Shown here: positions 34,714 through 40,411 of the stretch, piece by piece | Position numbering within the stretch: the first letter of the stretch is position 1 | Layout: each line of letters starts with the position of its first letter | Assembly (NCBI RefSeq): GCF_900129055.1 | Contig: NZ_FQUZ01000025.1 | Coordinates: 8,364-48,774, forward strand | Length of the DNA: 40,411 bases | Direction of reading: 5' to 3' | DNA from: Lampropedia hyalina DSM 16112 | GTDB taxonomy: Bacteria > Pseudomonadota > Gammaproteobacteria > Burkholderiales > Burkholderiaceae_C | The notes under the pieces: generated by a model | What the model was told of the DNA's origin: nothing | Databases searched by the model: none | What the model saw: only the letters and a program-made list of their open reading frames with translations | Translations under genes and position numbers: made by a program

Positions 34714-37317
34714 ATGATGCACAAAAATATACCGCTGGGCGTAGCCGTCGCGCTTGGAGTCGCTGGCATGGGCACAGGACTGGCACAGACCACCGATGCC
34801 GCTGAAACGGTTGCGACCGAAACTGCAACCACGGCCAGCAGTGGCCAGCAACTGGACACCGTGGAAGTCACCGCAAAGGCCGAACGCCCCGATGTCCAGC
34901 AGATCAACGCTGCTGACATTCAGAAGATGCCCACCCGCAATGGTGGCATCACCGACTTGCTGCGCAACAACCCGAACGTGCAGTTGTCCGACACCGCCGA
35001 CAGCGGCCTGACAGCGGGGGAAATCACGCCGGAGCGTATCTCGTTTCACGGCGAGAAGTTCTACAACAACCGCTTCCTGCTCGATGGCCTGTCCAACAAC
35101 GACATTCTGAACCCCGGCGGCTCGATTTCCGACATCACCAACAGCGTGAACGAGGCCAATCCAGCAGCCACCCGCATTGTGCCCGGCCACCCGGAAGCCT
35201 TCCACGTCAATGCCGAATTGCTGGACGAAGTGACCGTGTACGACAGCAACGTGCCCGCCCAATACGGTGGCTTCACCGGTGGCGTGGTCGATGCGAAGCT
35301 GAAGAACCCCGACCTCAAGCGTGCCTCGGGCCGGATGGGTCTGCGCACCACCCGCGACAGTTGGACGCGCTTTCTGTTCGACGAAGGCGAAACCATCGGC
35401 GATGACAATGCCGACAACCCGAACCAGCCATCGTTCACCAAGAAAATCTACGATATCGCCCTCAACCAGCCCATCAACGAGCGGCTCGGGCTGCGGCTGG
35501 CCTATAACCGCACCGAATCCAGCATCCCGGAAGTCCACCCCGGCCTGGGCCATATGCGCTACACCGAGGAACGCCTGGCCGAAACCCTGATGCTCAAGGG
35601 GCTGTACCAGCACGATGGCCGCAACCGCTTCACGGCCACGCTGATGGCATCGCCACACAGCGGCTCCTACTGGTACAACAACACCAAGAACGGCGAATAC
35701 GAAATCGAAGGCGGTGGCTGGCGCGGCAACCTGGAATGGTTCAGCCAGCAGGACTGGGGGCGCGTGACCAGCATGGTGTCCTTTGCCCGCAACACCAACC
35801 GCATCGACTACAAGGGCGGTGCAGACATGTGGTCGTGGAACGTGACCGACGATGCCGTGGCCAGCCAGTTCGACTGGTGTTCGCGCCCCATCGGCAATGT
35901 CACCAGCATGAAGGACTGCACCTGGGCCTATGAAGGCGGCATTGGCGAGCTGGAAAACCAGTCGGAAATCTGGACACTCAAGCAGGACTATGCACTGAAC
36001 GCCTTCCAGAGCGGCCAGGCCGAACACCGCATCGCCCTGGGCTGGGAAGTCGAACTGGGCGAGGCTTCAGCCCACCGCCCCGTCACCACCAATGTGTACA
36101 CAGCCAACCGCACCACCACCAGCACCGATTGCCTGTACTGCCTGCCGGGGGTGATCTATGCACCAACCAATCTGGTATACCCCAGCCACCACACCACGGT
36201 GGACAACAACCACTACGCCTTTTACCTGCAAGACCGCATCCGCGTCGGCCGCCTGGAGTTCACCCCCGGCCTGCGTATCGATCACGATGACTTCCTCAGC
36301 GACACCACCCTCTCACCGCGCCTGGCATTCAATTTCGATGTGTACGGCAACCGTCAGACCCAGGTGTTTGCTGGCCTGAACCGCTACCACGCGGGCAGCA
36401 TGCTCGCCTATGCCCTGCGCCGCAACATGCCCAAGACTCTCTCCTATAGCGGTCGTGCGCCCGGTCAGGAATGGAGTGAGCTGACACCACGCATTGCCAA
36501 CAACAGCACCAACTGGGATGTACTGGAACTCAAGACCCCATACAGCGACGAATTCAACATGGGCCTGGCCCAGAGCTGGGGCAATGCACTGTGGACGCTC
36601 AAATGGGTACACCGCCAATCGCGTGACCAGTTCACCATGCGCGAATACAAGGATGCCGAAGGCTATAGCTACTCCTACATGAGCAACGAAGGCCGGGGGC
36701 AGGCCAATACCGTCACCATGGGCATCAGCAGCCTGCAAGCGCGGCAGGTGGGCGATGTGGCCATCGGCTACAGCTTCGGGGCGCGTTACAGCAGCAACAA
36801 GTCCAGCTTCAACAGCTACGAGGAAAGCATTTACGAAGCCAGCGACCTCTTCAGGTACCTCTACGAAGGCCAGATCTACGACCACAAGGGGCAAATTCCG
36901 CCCTTCGACCACAACACGCCCTGGACTTCTTTCCTGGAAATCAGCACCGACGTGCCCAAGTGGCGACTGAACTGGACACACCGCTTCAACTACACGGATC
37001 GCTACTCCAGCCATGTGCATACATTCTTCACCAGTTGCCAAAATTCCACCCAGCCCGGTGCCTGTGGTTATTACACTGGCCGCGTCTATGACTTCGTCAA
37101 GCGCGACTACAAACGCGCCCTCACGCTGGACTGGCGCATCAACTGGCAAGTGCCGGTGCATGGCAACCAGTATCTCGATTTGACGCTGGACGTGCTCAAC
37201 GTCTTCAACAGCAAGGTCGGTGGACTGGCAGGCTACTCACAGAATGGCACGAACTCGACGGTCTCTGGCTACAAGACAGGTCGCCAGTTCTGGCTGGGAG
37301 CCGCCTACCGCTGGTAA
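34714..37317 (+). CDS. TonB-dependent outer-membrane receptor
   Basis: 867-residue outer-membrane protein. Signal peptide near LGVAVALGVAGMGTGLAQ, then a TonB-box-like DTVEVTA and a plug domain with ADIQKMPTRNGGITDLLRNNPNVQ and FYNNRFLLDGLSNND. The rest is a 22-strand barrel by family, ending in WLGAAYRW with the C-terminal aromatic that guides outer-membrane assembly. Six Cys occur as three close pairs (CSRPIGNVTSMKDC, CLYC and CQNSTQPGAC) in likely surface loops, probably disulfides. The ligand cannot be predicted. Two adjacent ATGs (34714, 34717) start MMHKN; neither has a strong ribosome site. Confidence 0.92.
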   Translation: MMHKNIPLGVAVALGVAGMGTGLAQTTDAAETVATETATTASSGQQLDTVEVTAKAERPDVQQINAADIQKMPTRNGGITDLLRNNPNVQLSDTADSGLTAGEITPERISFHGEKFYNNRFLLDGLSNNDILNPGGSISDITNSVNEANPAATRIVPGHPEAFHVNAELLDEVTVYDSNVPAQYGGFTGGVVDAKLKNPDLKRASGRMGLRTTRDSWTRFLFDEGETIGDDNADNPNQPSFTKKIYDIALNQPINERLGLRLAYNRTESSIPEVHPGLGHMRYTEERLAETLMLKGLYQHDGRNRFTATLMASPHSGSYWYNNTKNGEYEIEGGGWRGNLEWFSQQDWGRVTSMVSFARNTNRIDYKGGADMWSWNVTDDAVASQFDWCSRPIGNVTSMKDCTWAYEGGIGELENQSEIWTLKQDYALNAFQSGQAEHRIALGWEVELGEASAHRPVTTNVYTANRTTTSTDCLYCLPGVIYAPTNLVYPSHHTTVDNNHYAFYLQDRIRVGRLEFTPGLRIDHDDFLSDTTLSPRLAFNFDVYGNRQTQVFAGLNRYHAGSMLAYALRRNMPKTLSYSGRAPGQEWSELTPRIANNSTNWDVLELKTPYSDEFNMGLAQSWGNALWTLKWVHRQSRDQFTMREYKDAEGYSYSYMSNEGRGQANTVTMGISSLQARQVGDVAIGYSFGARYSSNKSSFNSYEESIYEASDLFRYLYEGQIYDHKGQIPPFDHNTPWTSFLEISTDVPKWRLNWTHRFNYTDRYSSHVHTFFTSCQNSTQPGACGYYTGRVYDFVKRDYKRALTLDWRINWQVPVHGNQYLDLTLDVLNVFNSKVGGLAGYSQNGTNSTVSGYKTGRQFWLGAAYRW

Positions 37318-37364
37318 AGCCAGCGCATCCAGACCCCACACACCTGCAATTGAGCAATTGGCCA

Positions 37365-37393
37365 CTGTCAGCAGTGCCTGTATCGCATACAAT
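37365..37393 (+). promoter_or_regulatory. Candidate promoter of the 57-residue protein gene
   Basis: CTGTCA (37365-37370) and TACAAT (37388-37393) are 17 bp apart, about 33 bp before the ATG at 37426. The site lies in the gap after the receptor gene. Confidence 0.5.
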
Positions 37394-37425
37394 GGCAGGT
37401 TTCTCCATCGATTACAGGAACCACC

Positions 37426-37599
37426 ATGGCACGCAAGATTTTCACCGAAGCCGATCGCAAGTTCACCCCTCCTCCCACACCTCCCAAGGGCTACAGTATT
37501 CCCCGTGAAGGCGGTGGCCAGAAGGTCAGCCAGGAGCGCGGCGTTCACACCCGCAGCAAGAAGAACCCAGGCAAGCGTGCACACCAAGGCGGATCCTGA
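37426..37599 (+). CDS. Small basic protein (57 residues), unrecognised
   Basis: The frame from ATG 37426 to TGA 37597-37599 encodes 57 residues: MARKIFTEADRKF, then a Pro-rich TPPPTPPKGY, then a strongly basic glycine-rich tail ending QGGS. Lys and Arg are frequent (about a quarter of residues) and there is no membrane segment or signal peptide, so it could bind nucleic acid or the ribosome; that is inference. AGGA lies upstream of the ATG, a promoter-like pair precedes it, and a strong terminator follows, so it looks like a real single-gene unit. I do not recognise a family. Confidence 0.7.
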   Translation: MARKIFTEADRKFTPPPTPPKGYSIPREGGGQKVSQERGVHTRSKKNPGKRAHQGGS

Positions 37600-37630
37600 T
37601 CCGTTTGAGTACGCGCATCTTCCGCGACAG

Positions 37631-37669
37631 GGCAGTCATGCACCCACCCGTGCATAGGCTGCCTTTTTT
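37631..37669 (+). terminator. Rho-independent terminator after the 57-residue protein gene
   Basis: GGCAG (37631-37635) and ATGCAC (37638-37643) pair with GTGCAT (37650-37655) and CTGCC (37659-37663), with small internal bulges, and six T follow at 37664-37669. It separates the small gene from proC. Confidence 0.9.
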
Positions 37670-37700
37670 GTTCATCTCCTTACGCTGAATCGCCCTCACC

Positions 37701-38537
37701 ATGACTGCCTCCCGCGCCACTCCCGCCAGCTTCCCCACCATTGCCTTCATCGGGGGGGGCAACATGGCAAGTGCCATCATCGGTGGCCTGCGCCAGCACG
37801 GCCAGCCTGCCGAACAGATTCTGGTGGTCGAGCCGCAGCAGGCCACGCGAGAGGCCCTGCTGACCCAGCATGGCGTGCAGGCACAGGAAGCAGCCGATGC
37901 ACGGCTGGCACAGGCAGACGTGGTGGTATGGGCCGTCAAGCCACAGCTGTTTCAGCAAGCCGCAGCCCCGGTGAAGACCTGGACGCTCCAAAGCCTGCAC
38001 CTGAGCATTGCAGCAGGCATCCCCACCCGCAGCCTCAGCCCATGGCTGGGGTCGCAGCGCATCGTCCGCGCCATGCCCAACACCCCCGCACTGGTAGGCA
38101 AAGGCATGACCGGCCTGTTCGCCTTGCCACAGGTCGGCGCAGAAGACCGCGAGCGCATCGCATGGATCGCCAGTGCCATCGGCCAGTCCCTCTGGGTGAA
38201 CGACGAAGCGCAACTGGATGCCGTCACCGCTCTCTCAGGCTCCGGCCCGGCCTATGTGTTCTATTTCCTGGAAGCCATGCGCGACGCAGGCGTGCAAATG
38301 GGACTGGAGCCAGAGCAGGCATATCGCCTCGCGCTGGCCACCTTCGAAGGAGGCTCCGCTCTGGCAGCCCAATCCGATGAAAGCCCGGAAGTACTGCGCC
38401 AGCGCGTCACCTCCAAAGGCGGCACCACGTTTGCAGCCACCACCACAATGGATGAACTGGGCGTAAAAACATCCTTCATCCAGGCCATGCAGGCGGCCGA
38501 AAAACGTGCACAGGAGCTGGGGCAGGAGTTGGGGTAA
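37701..38537 (+). CDS. proC: Pyrroline-5-carboxylate reductase
   Basis: 278-residue cytoplasmic enzyme for the last step of proline synthesis, reducing pyrroline-5-carboxylate with NAD(P)H. The Rossmann motif is FIGGGNMASAIIGGL near residue 16, VVWAVKPQ follows, and RAMPNTPALVGKGMTG and the signature ALSGSGPAYVFYFLEAM are clear, with SKGGTTFAA in the dimer domain. The start ATG 37701 gives about 12 residues before the first strand. It stands 31 bases after a terminator, so it has its own promoter, which I could not place. Confidence 0.97.
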   Translation: MTASRATPASFPTIAFIGGGNMASAIIGGLRQHGQPAEQILVVEPQQATREALLTQHGVQAQEAADARLAQADVVVWAVKPQLFQQAAAPVKTWTLQSLHLSIAAGIPTRSLSPWLGSQRIVRAMPNTPALVGKGMTGLFALPQVGAEDRERIAWIASAIGQSLWVNDEAQLDAVTALSGSGPAYVFYFLEAMRDAGVQMGLEPEQAYRLALATFEGGSALAAQSDESPEVLRQRVTSKGGTTFAATTTMDELGVKTSFIQAMQAAEKRAQELGQELG

Positions 38538-38565
38538 TGGGCAACCAATGATGGACTCCTGCCCC
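38519..38565. repeat. Inverted repeat at the convergent proC end
   Basis: GGGGCAGGAGT (38519-38529) and ACTCCTGCCCC (38555-38565) are a perfect 11-bp inverted repeat with a 25-nt loop spanning the proC stop codon. No T-run follows on either strand. It may act as a terminator or mRNA end-protector for proC. Confidence 0.4.
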
Positions 38566-38572
38566 AACGGTT

Positions 38573-39361
38573 TCAGGCAGGGACAGGAGCCTTACCAAAA
38601 AGCAACCATGCTTCCATCAAGTCGATCATGAACTCGGCATCCGATGGCTCCAGCCCTTCAAACCCGCCCGACAACCCCAGCCCATCCAAGATTCTCTGCA
38701 CTCCGGGCTTCTGGCCCATTTCCAGCAATGTGGTTTGCAGCAAAGGCAAATGCTCTTCATGGTCTGGATTGAGCAACAGAATGTGAGACACACTCCCCAG
38801 TTGGCTTTCAAGCAGCGTTTTCAATTGCCTCTTTGTCATGTGGGTGAATGAATGAAAGGCACTTGCCAGAAAAAATCCTGCATCCACCTCATGGTTGAGC
38901 AGCATTCTGGCCACCTGTTGATAACTCGATGACTGAACCCAGTTCACATTTCCCGTGCGCAGGCCCACAGACTCCAGAAACCGCAGGCCCATCAAGCGGT
39001 CACCATAAGACGTGGTGGCAATACGGCAACCAGGCTTGAGATGCTCAATGGAATGGACAGGGCTTTGGGCATGGGTGGCAATCACGATTTCATCGTTATG
39101 CCGAGAAGGTCTGGCAAAGCCGATAAAGCCCTTGTCCCGGATCAAGCTGCCCGCATCGAACAGATTGACATAAACCATCCCAATCTCTTGTGATTGCAGC
39201 ATGTCCTGCTGCTCCATGAAGTCATTGGGCAGAAGCAAGTGCAACGGCAACCGGGTATGACGTTGCAATGTGGTGTTGAACAGATGCCATTGCGTCACCT
39301 GACCGGGAGAAAAGTCCCGCGCCACCAGAAAATTCCATGGATTGCAGGGTGTTCCGCTCAT
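38573..39361 (-). CDS. PhnD-like substrate-binding protein without signal peptide
   Basis: 262 residues with the fold signature of phosphate/phosphonate-type binding proteins (PhnD/SsuA-like). The N-terminus reads PWNFLVARDFSPGQVTQWHLFNTTLQRHT, LKPGCRIATTSYGDRLMGLRFLESVGL is the hinge-strand region, and SSSYQQVARMLLNHEVDAGFFLASAF a ligand-domain segment. Exported members carry an N-terminal signal; here there is none and no lipobox, so it should stay in the cytoplasm. No ABC permease or ATPase gene is next to it. Its ATG overlaps the TGA of the upstream Aer-PAS gene as ATGA. Its role is not clear; a soluble ligand-sensing partner of the PAS protein is an inference. Confidence 0.75.
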   Translation of the reverse strand: MSGTPCNPWNFLVARDFSPGQVTQWHLFNTTLQRHTRLPLHLLLPNDFMEQQDMLQSQEIGMVYVNLFDAGSLIRDKGFIGFARPSRHNDEIVIATHAQSPVHSIEHLKPGCRIATTSYGDRLMGLRFLESVGLRTGNVNWVQSSSYQQVARMLLNHEVDAGFFLASAFHSFTHMTKRQLKTLLESQLGSVSHILLLNPDHEEHLPLLQTTLLEMGQKPGVQRILDGLGLSGGFEGLEPSDAEFMIDLMEAWLLFGKAPVPA

Positions 39362-39897
39362 TGCCTATCTCCTTCCTGACTGCTGACTTCCTCGCTGCTG
39401 ACTGTCTGAGTTGCCTGCGCAGCAAGGAATCTCTGATACATGGGGATCACTGCCTCGACCCAGAGGCGAGAAGGCTTGCGTTGCACCGAGGTGTAGCCGA
39501 CCACGACACCCTTGCGGACATTGGGAACCACAGTGGCACGAACCCAATAGCAAGCCCCTGCACTGTGCAGGTTCTTGACATACCCATTCCATTTCAGGCC
39601 AGCCTGGCAATCAGCCCACATCCCCCTGAAGACAGCCGCCGGCATGTCGGGGTGGCGCAGAACGCAGTGAGGCTGTCCAATCAGCTCCTGGCGCGAATAG
39701 CCACTCATTGCGACAAAAGCATCATTGGCGTGGGTGATGATTCCCTGTGCGTCCGTGCGGGAGACAAGCACCAGATCATCAGGAACGGGGACTTCCGTAT
39801 TCAACCAACACACCAATCGGCTGCTGCCGTCATGGTAGGTAAGCCGTGTTTGCTGGCATACACTTTCCGGGGCCGGTTTCATATCGGGTAGAGACAT
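39358..39897 (-). CDS. Stand-alone Aer-type PAS domain protein
   Basis: 179-residue cytoplasmic protein with one PAS domain at about 35-140. It closely resembles the FAD-binding PAS domain of E. coli Aer: ITHANDAFVAMSGYSRQELIGQPH, the RHPDMP motif near 85, and NGYVKNLHSAGACYWVRATVVP. FAD-contacting residues of Aer in the HPDMP loop and the Trp of YWVRA are kept, so a flavin-based redox or oxygen sensor is likely. Unlike Aer, no membrane segment, HAMP or transducer domain follows; it ends with a polar Ser/Glu-rich tail. AGGAA lies upstream of the ATG at 39897. It overlaps the PhnD-like gene by four bases. Confidence 0.85.
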   Translation of the reverse strand: MSLPDMKPAPESVCQQTRLTYHDGSSRLVCWLNTEVPVPDDLVLVSRTDAQGIITHANDAFVAMSGYSRQELIGQPHCVLRHPDMPAAVFRGMWADCQAGLKWNGYVKNLHSAGACYWVRATVVPNVRKGVVVGYTSVQRKPSRLWVEAVIPMYQRFLAAQATQTVSSEEVSSQEGDRQ

Positions 39898-39949
39898 GGC
39901 TTGCTTGTTCCTGGGTGAGATATCGGTGTGGCATTAGCCTGCATGCGGA

Positions 39950-40091
39950 TCAGGCCAACTCTTTGGAAAGCTGCTGAGCGGCACGCCTGATGTCCAGAAA
40001 AAGCAGGCCAAACTTGGCCCTGGTTTTGGCTGTCACGGCAAGAATGGCTTCTTCTCCTGCTGCAACAAGGACGATTTGGCCACCACGGCCC
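39950..40091 (-). pseudogene. 3' remnant of a roadblock/LC7-domain gene
   Basis: From 40091 down to the TGA at 39950-39952 the frame reads GRGGQIVLVAAGEEAILAVT, then AKTRAKFGLLFLDIRRAAQQ and a short LSKELA tail. This is the C-terminal strand-helix part of roadblock/LC7 proteins, which in bacteria often regulate small GTPases such as MglA. The 5' half is missing: the frame runs straight into the IS3-family element, and the upstream residues in that frame are not LC7-like. It lies about 52 bases upstream of the Aer-PAS gene in the same direction. Confidence 0.75.
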
Positions 40092-40411
40092 TGAAGTTCC
40101 CCCACATTACCGGAGGGTATAGAACACTGGATCGGCCATTTCTGGCGTTGGTTTGGAAACAGATTTCTTGCTGCCTTTCCTCCTTTTTTCAAACTCTACA
40201 GGCGACAGGTAACCGATGCCTGAATGCAGCCGGTGCGGGTTGTACCAGCCCTCGATCCAGCTAAAGATGTCGCGCTTGGCTCCTGCCTTTGTTGGCCAAC
40301 TTCTCCTGTCAATCAACTCACATTCCAGACTCGCAAAAAAGCTCTCAGCCATGGCGTTGTCGTAGGCATCACCCACCGTCCCCATGGAGGGCGTTACCTT
40401 CATTTCTTTGC
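40092..40411 (-). mobile_element. IS3-family insertion sequence, 3' end, running off the window
   Basis: The transposase gene on the minus strand ends at 40107. About 15 bases beyond it TGAAGTTCCCCC (starting 40092) looks like the IS end with a TG-start terminal inverted repeat. The LC7 remnant begins at once after it. The other end, and the target duplication (3 bp expected for IS3 types), are outside the window, so exact borders are uncertain by a few bases. Confidence 0.7.
40107..40411 (-). CDS. IS3-family transposase OrfB, C-terminal part (5' end outside window)
   Basis: About 101 residues of the DDE catalytic protein, open at the right edge of the window. GTVGDAYDNAMAESFFASLE contains the last acidic residue of the DDE triad (in MAESFF), and WIEGWYNPHRLHSGIGYLSP is the conserved C-terminal block of IS3 OrfB. 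The stop TAA is at 40107-40109. Whether the element is intact cannot be seen. The first Met in the window is at 40403, but the frame continues to the edge, so the gene is partial here. Confidence 0.92.
   Translation of the reverse strand, partial: KEMKVTPSMGTVGDAYDNAMAESFFASLECELIDRRSWPTKAGAKRDIFSWIEGWYNPHRLHSGIGYLSPVEFEKRRKGSKKSVSKPTPEMADPVFYTLR

Noticed and set aside
34660-36027. Minus-strand open frame of 455 codons over the TonB receptor gene
   Set aside because: Antisense to a gene with clear plug and barrel features; the frame is a codon-bias artefact.
39950-40192. 80-codon frame from the LC7 remnant into the IS taken as one gene
   Set aside because: The first 30 or so residues are translated from IS sequence in a different frame from the transposase; only the C-terminal part is LC7-like.

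Overview
The window looks like chromosome of a GC-rich betaproteobacterium, most likely Burkholderiales and probably the Comamonadaceae side. This is inferred from gene content: a PTS of only EIIA(Man)-HPr-EI, a DUF3460-scpA pair, a long HrpA, hisB-H-A-F-I, a complete Liv ABC transporter and a Fur-type divergent promoter. I could not run a database search, so species is not assigned.

Layout from left to right. Positions 1-703 are the leader-distal end of a type I-F CRISPR array read on the + strand; its leader and any cas genes lie off the left edge. A bacterioferritin gene (minus) follows, whose product keeps the haem ligand but has lost most ferroxidase ligands. Then come DUF3460-scpA, aceA (isocitrate lyase) with a palindromic operator, and the PTS trio. 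A TlpA-like thioredoxin and a GNAT acetyltransferase stand on the + strand. Minus-strand his genes (hisB-hisH-hisA-hisF-hisI) follow, with no hisE, preceded by a TRAP transporter (NIPSNAP gene, fused DctQM, DctP). Next are a PerM/AI-2E-type membrane protein, an RcnB-like exported protein divergent from a small exported protein, a lipoprotein 5'-nucleotidase, rsmD, a DksA-like protein, an unrecognised gene and a SlyD-like FKBP isomerase. A six-gene branched-chain amino acid ABC operon (two livK paralogues, then livH-M-G-F, with start/stop overlaps between livH, M, G and F) leads to hrpA.

The right quarter is the most accessory-looking part. Oligoribonuclease (orn) is followed by a 159-bp palindromic MITE-like element whose edge forms the stop codon of a di-haem peroxidase gene. 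That gene is divergent from a TonB-dependent receptor across a Fur-box-like site. A 57-residue basic protein gene, with its own promoter and terminator, precedes proC. The right end holds an overlapping pair: an Aer-type PAS protein without a transducer and a PhnD-like binding protein without a signal peptide. Upstream of the pair lies the 3' remnant of a roadblock/LC7 gene cut by an IS3-family element that runs off the window.

Most of the window is ordinary housekeeping and transport. The points that deserve a second look are the Aer-PAS/PhnD-like/roadblock cluster, the Fur-linked receptor/di-haem enzyme pair, the MITE-generated stop codon, the ferroxidase-deficient bacterioferritin and the small basic protein.
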